DNA from: Vibrio lentus
Lineage (GTDB): Bacteria > Pseudomonadota > Gammaproteobacteria > Enterobacterales > Vibrionaceae
DNA: 64,000 bases
Assembly: GCF_030409755.1 (NCBI RefSeq)
Contig: NZ_JAUFQE010000001.1
Coordinates: 1,860,001 to 1,924,000, forward strand
Direction of reading: 5' to 3'
Part shown: piece by piece, positions 18,972 to 27,724 of the stretch
How the letters are laid out: each line of letters starts with the position of its first letter
How positions within the stretch are numbered: the stretch's first letter is position 1
Position numbers and translations under genes: made by a program
Notes under the pieces: generated by a model
The model's input: only the letters and a program-made list of their open reading frames with translations
Databases searched by the model: none
Told to the model about the DNA's origin: nothing

Positions 18972-19170
18972 AGATACCTCATCTTGACGTCTTTTCATTC
19001 GATTTTGAATGTACGAATAGAGACAGGTTTTAGATGGAAAAAATTGCACAATTCATGAAATAAATATCTCAAACAGAAATCTTGCTCATAAATGCCGCCA
19101 GTAGTAGGGTGTAGGCATTGATATAAAATACTAGTTAATGATGACGCTTTTCGTACATCTAAGGAACAAC

Positions 19171-19569
19171 ATGCAAGCAGAAGTTAAATGGGTCGAAGGC
19201 TTTAAATTCCTAGGTCAATCTCAATCAGGCCATTCTATCGTTATGGACGGAAGCGGTGGAGCTACAGCACCAAGCCCTATGGAGATGGTGCTGATGGCCG
19301 CTGGTGGTTGTAGCTCTGTTGATGTCGTAGATGGTTTGACATCAGCAGGCCAAAACATCACAGGCTGTAATGCAAAACTTGAAACAACGCGTCGTGAAAC
19401 GGCACCTAAAATCTTTACTGTGATTAATATTCACTTTGAAGTGTCTGGCGACAATCTTGATTCTGAGCTGGTTGCTAAAGTATGTGCTGACTCGTTAGAG
19501 AAATACTGTTCAGTATGCCTAATGCTAGGCGCTGGCGTAGAAATGACCCACAGCTGGGAAATCGTTTAG
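19171..19569 (+). CDS. OsmC family protein
   Basis: A 132-residue OsmC/Ohr-superfamily protein, probably a thiol-dependent peroxidase or a YhfA-type member. The two redox cysteines are visible in AAGGCSSVDVVDGL and EKYCSVCLMLGAG. The start at 19171 follows AAGGAAC; two ATGs further upstream in frame have no ribosome site. The gene is divergent from msrAB, another oxidative-damage gene, but a shared control site is not obvious. Confidence 0.88.
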   Translation: MQAEVKWVEGFKFLGQSQSGHSIVMDGSGGATAPSPMEMVLMAAGGCSSVDVVDGLTSAGQNITGCNAKLETTRRETAPKIFTVINIHFEVSGDNLDSELVAKVCADSLEKYCSVCLMLGAGVEMTHSWEIV

Positions 19570-19606
19570 TCTTCTTATTGTATACCTTGTGTCGGTAGGC
19601 TAATTT

Positions 19607-19675
<69 letters not shown>

Positions 19676-19698
19676 TGTATGGGTAGAGCCAGATAAAG

Positions 19699-19736
19699 AA
19701 AAGGGCGGAGCACTTTAAAGTGTTCCGCCCTTTATT
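19699..19736. terminator. Bidirectional intrinsic terminator (osmC-like / ompA-like)
   Basis: AAAGGGCGGAGCACTTT / AAAGTGTTCCGCCCTTT, a long GC-rich stem with one mismatch, between converging genes. Confidence 0.93.
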
Positions 19737-19759
19737 ATTCAAGCTAGAGTTGACTGCTA

Positions 19760-20824
19760 TTATTCAGCCGTTTCTACAATAACCTCTTCCATTTTCGCTT
19801 CTTCTTGGTATTCGAAACTTGGGATTGTTGCGTCAACACGACGGTTCTGCGCACGACCTTCAGCAGTATCGTTTGTTGCTACTGGGTTTTCTTCACCTTC
19901 ACCTGTAGCCGTAATACGGCCTGCTTCAATACCTTGCTCTTCAATGTATGCTGCTACAGCGGCAGCACGTTTCTTAGAGATCATCATGTTGTACTCAGCA
20001 GCGCCTGTTGAATCGGTGTGACCAACAACATTAACTGATGATTGAGGGTAAGTTTGAAGCACTTCTACTAATGGTGTTAGTGCAGTTTTACCTTCTGTAG
20101 ACAAGTCAGTACTGTTTGTCTCAAACATACCTTGAGAGAAGCTTTCAGTTTGCGCTTTAATTACAACAGTCTCTTCTTCAACCACAACGGCTTCAGGTTC
20201 TGCAATTGGTTCAGATGGAGCCTGTGTTACGGCTGCCGCAGAAGCTACTGTTGCGGCGGACGCTGTCGTGTTACCTGTACCGAAATTGTAGCTTAGACCA
20301 ACGGTAACAAGGTTGGAGTTAAGGTCTTGGATAATCTTATCGTCAAAATCATCGAAGTATTGATATTCAACTCGAAGAGCCCAGTCGTCGGATAGCTGTT
20401 TCTCAGCACCGATACCTAGTGCTAATACAACGTCGTCTTCGTCATCGTGCATGATGTAAGCAGGACCTGCTTTAAAGAAGATATCAAACTCTTGTTTAAT
20501 CGCTAGTCGATACATTGGGCTTAAAGAAATGGCTACGATCGAATCACTGTATGCTTTGGGCGTTCCGTTGTTGTTAAAGCTGGTATCATAATCACCTAAG
20601 TAATCTGCATTCAATTCAAGAGCAATGTTATCGGTAAAGTTGTAACCACCGTAAATACCACCCGCAACAGAATCATCTTCACACTTTTCACCGCTTACAC
20701 AAGCGCTATCTAGCCAACCCATGCCAACTTTAGCACCAACATACGTGGTTGAAGCAATTGAGGGAGCAGCAGCGAAACCTGAAGCAGCTATCACAGCACA
20801 CATGATTTTTGACAGTTTTTTCAT
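19760..20824 (-). CDS. OmpA-like outer membrane protein
   Basis: A 354-residue outer-membrane protein. A signal peptide (MKKLSKIMCAVIAASGFAAA) is followed by an eight-stranded OmpA-type beta-barrel to about residue 185, beginning TYVGAKVGMGWLD. A hinge rich in Ala, Pro and Glu follows. The C-terminal peptidoglycan-binding OmpA domain has VVGHTDSTGAAEYN, LSKKRA-type residues and GRAQNRRVDATI. It links the outer membrane to the cell wall. The barrel contains an unusual Cys pair (SACVSGEKCEDD). The 5' leader contains a stable hairpin. Confidence 0.92.
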   Translation of the reverse strand: MKKLSKIMCAVIAASGFAAAPSIASTTYVGAKVGMGWLDSACVSGEKCEDDSVAGGIYGGYNFTDNIALELNADYLGDYDTSFNNNGTPKAYSDSIVAISLSPMYRLAIKQEFDIFFKAGPAYIMHDDEDDVVLALGIGAEKQLSDDWALRVEYQYFDDFDDKIIQDLNSNLVTVGLSYNFGTGNTTASAATVASAAAVTQAPSEPIAEPEAVVVEEETVVIKAQTESFSQGMFETNSTDLSTEGKTALTPLVEVLQTYPQSSVNVVGHTDSTGAAEYNMMISKKRAAAVAAYIEEQGIEAGRITATGEGEENPVATNDTAEGRAQNRRVDATIPSFEYQEEAKMEEVIVETAE

Positions 20825-20911
20825 AATCTTATCCTTGGATTAACTCTTATTGTTATCTGAATGAGCCTTTAAAGCGACGACTTACTGATTGGGACACTGC
20901 AACAGTAAATC

Positions 20912-20949
20912 GTTCCAGGCGTCGATTCAGGTCGAACCTATCTTGGAAC
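20912..20949 (-). promoter_or_regulatory. Hairpin in the ompA-like 5' leader
   Basis: Outer arms GTTCCA / TGGAAC enclose a second inverted repeat GGTTCGAC / GTCGA about 90 bases upstream of the start codon on the gene's strand. It could be a structured leader or an sRNA target. Motif-level evidence only. Confidence 0.35.
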
Positions 20950-21071
20950 TGTTGTTATATTGTTAGTTTAGTTGCGTATTGCAGTCAATGAAATTGTTAA
21001 AAATTATATATTTAAGGTGCTATTTACAGAGGTTTTTGTCAATTAATTGTTGTCTCAAATATTGGAAACGA

Positions 21072-21112
21072 AGAAACCTCGTATCATTTTTAGGCGATAC
21101 GAGGTTTCATTT
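21072..21112 (-). terminator. Intrinsic terminator after phnX
   Basis: GAAACCTCGTATC / GATACGAGGTTTC separated by 10 bases, downstream of phnX on the minus strand. It also lies upstream of the ompA-like gene's promoter region. Confidence 0.8.
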
Positions 21113-21165
21113 TCATTTGTACGGATTATTGGACTATAGACCTTGATTTGCGGATGTTACAGGAG

Positions 21166-21984
21166 TTATGGACGCTCACCTTCAAGTAAACGCTTTTCGA
21201 TATCTGCAATCACTCTAGGTAAGTCGGCAATAGTATCGATCAGGTAATGCGGGTTTGATTTGTTTAGCTTCACGCTTGCTTTTTCTCGCGCAGTTGCAAG
21301 TGTCGCTTCGTCAGCATCCACATATTCTTGGTAGGTTAAGCCTGCTTCGTTGCCTGATAGTACAAGTCCTACTGTCCACATGCCTGCGTTGTGGCCTTCA
21401 TCGATACCCGGTGCAGCGTCATCCACTTTCACACACGCAGCGACGTTCGTCACACCTAGGTCAATGACGTTTTTAAGTGCCATGAATGGAGCAGGGCGAC
21501 CGCCTTGCGGTAAGTCATCCGTTGCTACTACGTTGTCAGGAAGATAACCGTAATCTGCTGCAGCTGGGATCAGTACATCCATTACTTCACGTGGGTAACC
21601 AGAACAAGAGCCTATTTTTATGTTCTTTTCTTTTAGGTTATTTACCACTTCAATAGCGTTTAAAATTGGAGCTGCGTGGTCGGCTACTTTTGCTTTCTGA
21701 AGAGGCATGAATGCCGCGTAGATCGCATCAACGTCTTCACTGGTCATCGAGCGTCCGAATTGAGCATTCCAACGAGCGTCAACAGCTGGAATTCGACCCA
21801 CCGCTTGGATGTGGTCCCATTTGCCGATACCCATAGGTTCACGCGCTTCTGCTAAGTCGATATCAAAGTCGAAACCTTGTCTGAATGCTTCAACGAAAAT
21901 GCTGGTTGGAGCAAACGATCCAAAATCAACGATAGTGCCAGCCCAGTCAAAGATAACCGCTTGGATAGGTGATGTTGTGTTCAT
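21166..21984 (-). CDS. phnX: Phosphonoacetaldehyde hydrolase (phosphonatase)
   Basis: HAD-superfamily enzyme that cleaves the C-P bond of phosphonoacetaldehyde to acetaldehyde and phosphate. The 272-residue protein has [17 protein letters not shown] (nucleophile Asp at about residue 13), the Schiff-base lysine region GIGKWDHI in the cap, [11 protein letters not shown] and the acidic loop [13 protein letters not shown]. It is the last gene of the minus-strand phnW-pbfA-phnX operon, 84 bases after pbfA. It provides the final step of AEP breakdown. Confidence 0.96.
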   Translation of the reverse strand: MNTTSPIQAVIFDWAGTIVDFGSFAPTSIFVEAFRQGFDFDIDLAEAREPMGIGKWDHIQAVGRIPAVDARWNAQFGRSMTSEDVDAIYAAFMPLQKAKVADHAAPILNAIEVVNNLKEKNIKIGSCSGYPREVMDVLIPAAADYGYLPDNVVATDDLPQGGRPAPFMALKNVIDLGVTNVAACVKVDDAAPGIDEGHNAGMWTVGLVLSGNEAGLTYQEYVDADEATLATAREKASVKLNKSNPHYLIDTIADLPRVIADIEKRLLEGERP

Positions 21985-22068
21985 AATAATGTCCTATTTT
22001 TGTGTCACTCCCAGTTCAAAGTACTGGGAGAGCAAATGATTGTTTTAGGTTATTGGTTAGATGATGGT

Positions 22069-23508
22069 TTAAAGGTACTCAAAGTCTTTACAGACTTTTG
22101 CTATCGCTTTTTCGAAGACAGACAGAGCGACTTCTAGTTCGCTGCGGCTGATGATCAATGGTGGGCTCAACTGAATCACGTTACCTTGTGACACCTTAAA
22201 GCTCAGGCCATCGTTCAGACATTGGTAAAGTACGGCTTCTGCTTCATCGAAAGCTCGGGTTTTGGTGATATGGTCGGTGACCAACTCAACGCCCCATAGA
22301 AGACCGATGCCGCGAACGTCACCAATGACAGGATATTTCTCTTTCATTTGCAGCAGTTGTTCACGAACGAATACGCTGTCTGCTTGCACTTTTTCAAGTA
22401 GATTTTCTTGCTCAATCACTTCCATGGTAGCCAGTGCCGCCGCGCAGCCGATAGGGCTTTTCTCATGGGTGTAATGACCCAGTGAAACTTGCGCTGCCGT
22501 GTTGTATTTGTCTTTAGTGACCATGGCTGCAATTGGAACCAAGCCGCCGCCAAAGCCTTTACCGATACATAAGATGTCAGGTTCGATATCAAACGCTTGG
22601 TGAGTGAACCATTCTCCACTGCGACCCATGCCATTTGGGATGTCATCAATGATCAACATGACGTTGTGTTTGTCACAGATCTCACGGATGCGTTTCCAGT
22701 AAGCCTTACTTGGTACTTGAACGTCTGTGTTACGAACCGCTTCGGCAATGAAGGCACCAATACCGCCTTCTTTTTCAATCACATACTCAAGGTAATCGGC
22801 ATAGTGCACATCACATGCAGTTTCACTTTCACCGCCTGAGCTTTGCCCGCGAAGCGAAAAAGAGTCATCAAGCGGGAAAGCGCCACGATAAGAGACAGCT
22901 GGTGGGATACGTTCTACGCCAGCCATCAATGGTCCCATACCTTCACGAAAACAGGCTTCACCACCCACTGAAATTGCATCGAGTGACGCGCCGTGAAATG
23001 AATCCCACAATGAAACGACTTTGAAGTTGTTGGTGACATGTCTAGCCAGTTTGAGTGCCATACCAACAACTGAAGTACCACCTGGAGCAAACAACACGCG
23101 ATTCAAATCACCACCGCAGATCTGTGTCAGCTTTTCTGCGCACTGAACGGCGGTTTCATTGGTAAATCGACGCGGTGAAAACGGCAATGACGCCATTTGT
23201 TGAGTCACTTTATCAATGATGTGTGGGTGGCCATAACCCAGCTGATGAACATTGTTACCGTGAAAGTCCATGTATTTCTTGCCCGTCGCATCTTGAATGT
23301 AGATGCCCTCTGCAGCTTCAAGTGTGTCTAGACAAGGCGTTGACATCGCTTGATGAAGAAATACGTCAGAGTCACGTTTTAACATCGCTTGAGTTGCATC
23401 ATCGTTTAGCGACTCGTTCCATTTCTCACGCGCTGGCGTGGTGTTCACATCGCCTTCGCTTCGAAAGTGTGTCGTCTTTAGAACAGAATCTTGATTGGTC
23501 GTGGTCAT
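22069..23508 (-). CDS. pbfA: Probable (R)-1-hydroxy-2-aminoethylphosphonate ammonia-lyase (PbfA)
   Basis: PLP-dependent class III aminotransferase-fold protein of 479 residues. Fold landmarks are FHGNNVHQLGYGHPHI, LFAPGGTSVVGMALKLAR, LIIDDIPNGMGRSGEWF (PLP-binding Asp) and the Schiff-base lysine in CIGKGFGGGLVPIAAM. A homologue from Vibrio splendidus next to phnW and phnX was shown to eliminate ammonia from (R)-1-hydroxy-AEP, giving phosphonoacetaldehyde, and named PbfA. The same gene order supports that assignment over a true transaminase. Its start codon overlaps the phnW stop by one base (TAATG), indicating coupling. Confidence 0.85.
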   Translation of the reverse strand: MTTTNQDSVLKTTHFRSEGDVNTTPAREKWNESLNDDATQAMLKRDSDVFLHQAMSTPCLDTLEAAEGIYIQDATGKKYMDFHGNNVHQLGYGHPHIIDKVTQQMASLPFSPRRFTNETAVQCAEKLTQICGGDLNRVLFAPGGTSVVGMALKLARHVTNNFKVVSLWDSFHGASLDAISVGGEACFREGMGPLMAGVERIPPAVSYRGAFPLDDSFSLRGQSSGGESETACDVHYADYLEYVIEKEGGIGAFIAEAVRNTDVQVPSKAYWKRIREICDKHNVMLIIDDIPNGMGRSGEWFTHQAFDIEPDILCIGKGFGGGLVPIAAMVTKDKYNTAAQVSLGHYTHEKSPIGCAAALATMEVIEQENLLEKVQADSVFVREQLLQMKEKYPVIGDVRGIGLLWGVELVTDHITKTRAFDEAEAVLYQCLNDGLSFKVSQGNVIQLSPPLIISRSELEVALSVFEKAIAKVCKDFEYL

Positions 23509-24611
23509 TATTTGATGTCCCAGTACATAGCGTTTTTCACTGCGCCAATGAGGGCTTCAATATCAGAAGGGTAAACTTCACTGATGTTACCGATGCGGAA
23601 GCAGTCTGCGTTTGAAACCTTGCCCGGATAAATCACAAACCCTTGCTCTTTCAAACGGTCATAGAATTCCTTGAATTGGTAATCGCTATGAGTTGGAGAA
23701 TAAAAAGAGGTGATAATCGGTGAATGAAGGTCATCACTGAGCAGTGGTTCAAAGCCAAGAGAACGCATACCTGCAACCAATGTGGTTTGGTTGGTTTGGT
23801 AGCGACTATGACGAGCTTCGATGCCACCTTCTTGCTCCAATTCAAGTAGAGCTTGGTAGAAAGCGCGCACTGTATGAGTCGGAGAGGTGAAGCGCCATTT
23901 ACCATGGTTGCTTTCCATGCAGTGCCATTGGTCAAACAAATCAAGGCTTAATGAGCGAGCTTGGCCTTTACACTTCTCCAGATCTGATTGCTTAGCAATA
24001 ACAAAGCCGAACCCCGGTACACCTTGAATGCACTTGTTTGCCGAGCTGATCATGTAATCGATACCTAAGTCAGCAATATCCATAGGAATACCGCCAAAAC
24101 TCGACATAGCATCAAGAATGACGGTTTTGTTGTGCTGTTTTGCCAATTTAGCAATCTCTTCAATTGGATTCAGCATGCCTGTAGTGGTCTCACAGTGGAC
24201 AATCGCCACGTGAGTAATGTCTGAATCCATGGCCAATACCGTTTCCATTTCGTTCAAGTCAGGCTGTGATGTTTCACCTGGGGAAACGACATGGCATGGA
24301 ATGTTTAAATATTCTGCGATTTGAGCAATACGAGCACCATACGCACCGTTATCAACCACAAGAAGCTTACCGCTGTTAGAGATAACGCTACCGATTGTTG
24401 CTTCAACTGAAGCAGTGCCGCTGCCTTGCATTAATACACTTGTATATCCCGCCTGCTTAGTCGCCAAAGTCACAAGCTTGCTACGAATCACTTCAACAAC
24501 GTCTTTGTTGTATTCATCATCCCAAGTACACCAATCTTTTAGCATCGCTTGGCGAACGGTTTCAGAAGTAGATAGAGGACCCGGTGTCAGCAGTAAGTAT
24601 TCGTTTCTCAT
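23508..24611 (-). CDS. phnW: 2-Aminoethylphosphonate--pyruvate transaminase
   Basis: Class V PLP aminotransferase converting AEP plus pyruvate to phosphonoacetaldehyde plus alanine. The 367 residues include [42 protein letters not shown] (PLP-binding Asp) and the catalytic lysine in [17 protein letters not shown]. The ATG at 24611 (MRNEYLLL) is chosen; the frame extends two codons further to a TTG. A TGGACTATACCA motif, a probable PhnR operator, lies 25 bases upstream. First gene of the phnW-pbfA-phnX operon. Confidence 0.96.
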   Translation of the reverse strand: MRNEYLLLTPGPLSTSETVRQAMLKDWCTWDDEYNKDVVEVIRSKLVTLATKQAGYTSVLMQGSGTASVEATIGSVISNSGKLLVVDNGAYGARIAQIAEYLNIPCHVVSPGETSQPDLNEMETVLAMDSDITHVAIVHCETTTGMLNPIEEIAKLAKQHNKTVILDAMSSFGGIPMDIADLGIDYMISSANKCIQGVPGFGFVIAKQSDLEKCKGQARSLSLDLFDQWHCMESNHGKWRFTSPTHTVRAFYQALLELEQEGGIEARHSRYQTNQTTLVAGMRSLGFEPLLSDDLHSPIITSFYSPTHSDYQFKEFYDRLKEQGFVIYPGKVSNADCFRIGNISEVYPSDIEALIGAVKNAMYWDIK

Positions 24612-24635
24612 GTTCAATTCTCGTGATTTGTATTT

Positions 24636-24647
24636 TGGACTATACCA
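24636..24647. promoter_or_regulatory. Predicted PhnR operator 1 (phnW side)
   Basis: TGGACTATACCA matches the shared 12-base motif TGG[TA]N[CT]ATACCA found three times in this locus. It overlaps the likely phnW promoter, 25 bases before the start codon. Confidence 0.5.
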
Positions 24648-24823
24648 ATATTTGCGATTACTTTAACAACCAATTTAAACGGTCGTAAATAGCCCAAACG
24701 TTATTTTCACAAAAGCTTCATATTCAAATTTGTCACATGTGTTGAGAAATTTTCCGATCTTGAAATTGCCATTTTTTGTTCATTTAATCGTCATAAAAGC
24801 CAGTTAGCTTAATACTCGAAATC

Positions 24824-24835
24824 TGGTACATACCA
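24824..24835. promoter_or_regulatory. Predicted PhnR operator 2 (phnS side)
   Basis: TGGTACATACCA, an almost perfect palindrome, lies about 130 bases upstream of phnS in the phnW/phnS divergent region. The remaining part of this 350-base region shows no gene. Confidence 0.55.
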
Positions 24836-24960
24836 ATGTAAATGTGTGTGCTCACAACCTAAATGAATTTATGGATATAGAAGCCACTAGATGGAGCTTC
24901 TAGCATTAACAACTTTAACCTTGGAATTCCTAACCTTGGCATCGGGCCTGACTGGAGAAA

Positions 24961-25971
24961 ATGATGAAAAACCGTTTTATGAAAGGATCACTTGCAGCAT
25001 TAGTTACTCTACTAGCTGGTAATGCTTATGCAGCACAGGAAGTGACGGTTTACACAGCTTTTGAAACTGACATTTTAGCGAAATACAAAAACGCATTTGA
25101 AAGTGAAAACCCAGACATCAACATCAAATGGGTTCGTGATTCAACTGGGATCATGACGGCAAAATTATTGGCCGAGAAAAACAACCCTCGTGCAGAAGTC
25201 GTATGGGGTCTTGCGGGTTCTTCTATGGCTTTGCTTAAAGAAGAGGGCATTCTTAAGCCTTACACTCCTCAAGGTGTAGAAGCGCTGCGTGTAAATCTTA
25301 ACGATCCGCAATCTACTCAAGCTTGGTATGGCAATGACGCATTCTTCAATGCGGTTTGTTTCAACGAAGTAGTTGCTAAGCAATTGAACCTACCTGCACC
25401 TAAATCTTGGGATGACCTAACGAAGCCTATCTACAAAGGCCACATTGCAATGCCAAACCCAGCGTCTTCTGGTACGGGTTACATGCAGGTTTCGGCTTGG
25501 TTACAAAACATGGGTGAAGACCAAGGTTGGAACTACATGCAGAAGCTAGACCAAAACATTGCTCATTACACGCACTCAGGTTCGAAGCCATGTGTTCAAG
25601 CGGGTATGGGTGAAGTGGCTATCGGTATTTCTATGGCGAGCCGCGGCGCGAAGCTGAAGACTCAAGGCGCGCCACTTTCTGTGATTACACCGGAAGGTAT
25701 CGGTTGGGAATCTGAAGCGGTAGGTCTTGTTAAGCCTTCAGATGCAGCACAACGTGTTATCGATTGGTCTATCTCTAAAGCAGCGAATGAACTTTACATC
25801 GAAATGTACCCAGTTGTTGGCCACCAAGATGTCACAGGTAAAGCAGAAAACTTCCCGAACGTAGAGAAGAACATGGCAAAAATGGACTTCGCTCGTATGG
25901 GCAGCGAACGTGCAGATGTTCTGAAAACATGGTCTGAGAAGTTTGACGCTAAATCAGAGCCAAAATCTTAA
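24961..25971 (+). CDS. phnS: 2-Aminoethylphosphonate ABC transporter substrate-binding protein
   Basis: Periplasmic solute-binding protein of 336 residues, of the iron(III)/AEP-binding type. The signal peptide ends near NAYAAQ. The mature start EVTVYTAFETDILAKYKNAFE and the segment AEVVWGLAGSSMALLKEEG are typical of the PhnS family. Two adjacent ATGs (24961 and 24964) are possible; the second is better spaced from GGAG at 24954. A short terminator-like hairpin follows, which could reduce read-through so that binding protein exceeds the downstream genes. Confidence 0.92.
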   Translation: MMKNRFMKGSLAALVTLLAGNAYAAQEVTVYTAFETDILAKYKNAFESENPDINIKWVRDSTGIMTAKLLAEKNNPRAEVVWGLAGSSMALLKEEGILKPYTPQGVEALRVNLNDPQSTQAWYGNDAFFNAVCFNEVVAKQLNLPAPKSWDDLTKPIYKGHIAMPNPASSGTGYMQVSAWLQNMGEDQGWNYMQKLDQNIAHYTHSGSKPCVQAGMGEVAIGISMASRGAKLKTQGAPLSVITPEGIGWESEAVGLVKPSDAAQRVIDWSISKAANELYIEMYPVVGHQDVTGKAENFPNVEKNMAKMDFARMGSERADVLKTWSEKFDAKSEPKS

Positions 25972-26012
25972 TCTGACGACCTATTCAGCTCATTAGAAGT
26001 TAGGAATCAGTA

Positions 26013-26038
26013 AAGGAAGGCTTCGGTCTTCCTTTTTT
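26013..26038 (+). terminator. Hairpin with T-run after phnS
   Basis: GGAAG-GCTTCGGT-CTTCC followed by TTTTTT. The stem is short, so it may be an attenuating terminator. Confidence 0.75.
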
Positions 26039-26075
26039 AGTTTTACACCTTTAGGTTTTAAGTAAGGTACAACAA

Positions 26076-27497
26076 ATGACAAAGCACTACTCATATTGGT
26101 TCAAGCAAGCATTGGAACAGGAATTTGGCAGCATCAATGCTGGGCTAGAATCCGCTAAACCGCTTCAAAAAGACGTTAACTGTGATATCGCCATTGTCGG
26201 CGGTGGTTACACCGGTTTATGGACGGCGATTTTAATCAAACAACAACAGCCCGAAAAACATGTTGTAGTGATTGAAAAAGGCTTGTGTGGCAGCGGTGCT
26301 TCTGGCGCGAACGGTGGCTGTATGTTGACGTGGTCGACTAAGTATCCAACCTTGAAAAAGCTCTATGGGAAAGAGCAAGCCAAATGGTTGGTTAAGGAAT
26401 CTGAAAAGGTCATTTACGAGATCGAAGCTTTCTGTAACGAGCATAAAATCGATGCGCATCTTTATAGAAGTGGAACTTACTACACGGCAACCAATGAATC
26501 TCAAAAGGGCGGAATGACGCCTATCGTTAATGAGTTGGTCAAGCAGGGTATCAACAGTTGGAAGAAGTGCGATCAGTCATTGCCTGATAAAGCAGGGTCG
26601 GATCGTCATATTGAAGGTTATTACTCGGAAGCTGCTGGTAGCGTTCAGCCAGCGTCATTGGCGAGAGGCTTGCGCCGCATTGCGATCGAATTGGGTGTCG
26701 AAATTTACGAAAATACAGAAATGACTTCTCTTGATTACGGCTCACCAGCTCGCGTCCAAACTAAGGATGGGACGATAACTTCCGATAAAGTGATCTTAGC
26801 GCTCAATGCATGGATGCTCGATCACTTTAAAGAGTTCAAACGCAGCATTGTGGTTGTCTCGTCTGACATGGTAGTGACTAAGCCTATTCCAGAAAAACTC
26901 AAGCAGTTTGGTCCCGAAAAAGGAGCGGCGGTAGTGGACTCGCGCATCTTTGTTCATTACTACCGTGACACTGAGGATGGACGACTCATGTTGGGCAAAG
27001 GCGGCAATAAATTCTCGTTTGCGAATCAGGTTGAAAGCATGTTCAACCAAACGACTAACTACCTACCGATTCTCAATCAATCCTTCCAGAAATTGTTCCC
27101 TAAACTGGAGCAGAATGAATTCGATTACAACTGGTCGGGCGGTTCAGACCGATCCGTCACAGGATTGCCATTTTTCGGTAATCTAAAAGGCCAAAACAAC
27201 ATCTATTATGGGCTCGGTTACTCAGGTAATGGTGTGGCTCAAACCCGCATGGGCGGCAAAATTTTGTCTTCAATGGTGTTCGGAGATGATAACGAATGGA
27301 CACGTAGTGGCTTAACTAGCGGTCCACGAGGCTATTTCCCACCAGAGCCATTCCGTTGGGTTGGGGCAATGATGGTTAGAGATGCTGTTCGAAGAAAAGA
27401 GAACGCGGAAGACTCTGGCAACACGCCATTGTGGCTGGATAAGCAATTGGCAAAGCTCGCAGGTGCGGCAGGTAAAGCCGACAAGGTTGAATCATAG
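26076..27497 (+). CDS. FAD-dependent amine oxidase of the phosphonate locus (Pbf type)
   Basis: DAO-family flavoprotein of 473 residues. The N-terminal dinucleotide-binding motif CDIAIVGGGYTGLWTAIL is at about residues 33-50, followed by VVIEKGLCGSGASGANGG. The C-terminal FAD contact is near YYGLGYSGNGVAQTRMGG. Glycine-oxidase-like enzymes found beside phnW/phnX or pbfA in marine bacteria (PbfB/C/D types) oxidatively deaminate AEP or its N-alkyl derivatives to phosphonoacetaldehyde. The location between phnS and phnT fits such a role. Which subtype this is cannot be told from the sequence alone. Confidence 0.82.
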   Translation: MTKHYSYWFKQALEQEFGSINAGLESAKPLQKDVNCDIAIVGGGYTGLWTAILIKQQQPEKHVVVIEKGLCGSGASGANGGCMLTWSTKYPTLKKLYGKEQAKWLVKESEKVIYEIEAFCNEHKIDAHLYRSGTYYTATNESQKGGMTPIVNELVKQGINSWKKCDQSLPDKAGSDRHIEGYYSEAAGSVQPASLARGLRRIAIELGVEIYENTEMTSLDYGSPARVQTKDGTITSDKVILALNAWMLDHFKEFKRSIVVVSSDMVVTKPIPEKLKQFGPEKGAAVVDSRIFVHYYRDTEDGRLMLGKGGNKFSFANQVESMFNQTTNYLPILNQSFQKLFPKLEQNEFDYNWSGGSDRSVTGLPFFGNLKGQNNIYYGLGYSGNGVAQTRMGGKILSSMVFGDDNEWTRSGLTSGPRGYFPPEPFRWVGAMMVRDAVRRKENAEDSGNTPLWLDKQLAKLAGAAGKADKVES

Positions 27498-27532
27498 ATT
27501 AATCTGGCGTTTAAATTAGAAGTTTACATTTG

Positions 27533-27568
27533 GGCTCTCAGTGATTTATGGGCAAGTCACTGAGGGTT
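27533..27568 (+). terminator. Intrinsic terminator after the FAD oxidase gene
   Basis: CTCAGTGA / TCACTGAG with a 12-base loop followed by GGTTTTC. It separates phnS-oxidase from a second transcription unit with its own operator. Confidence 0.7.
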
Positions 27569-27694
27569 TTCAACGTTGAACTGACTTTTAATGCTGAACA
27601 AATAGCAATCTTTAATGCTTATTATTTCTGCAATATAACTGTCATTTAGCTTCTATAAATTTGTCACTCAACTGCAATATTCAAAGTTTAAATT

Positions 27695-27706
27695 TGGTGT
27701 ATACCA
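27695..27706. promoter_or_regulatory. Predicted PhnR operator 3 (phnT side)
   Basis: TGGTGTATACCA contains the HutC/UTRA-type GntR core GT-N-TA-N-AC and lies 18 bases before the phnT start. It suggests a separate PhnR-controlled promoter for phnT-phnU-phnR. Confidence 0.6.
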
Positions 27707-27724
27707 TTTAAAGAGTGCTGTAGT

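Noticed and set aside
22069..23508. Ordinary class III aminotransferase such as an ornithine or AEP transaminase
   Set aside because: The fold fits, but the overlap with phnW and location before phnX match the characterised PbfA ammonia-lyase context better.
23223..23615. 130-residue plus-strand open frame across phnW/pbfA
   Set aside because: It is antisense to the well-supported phnW-pbfA junction, with no ribosome site or recognisable motif.
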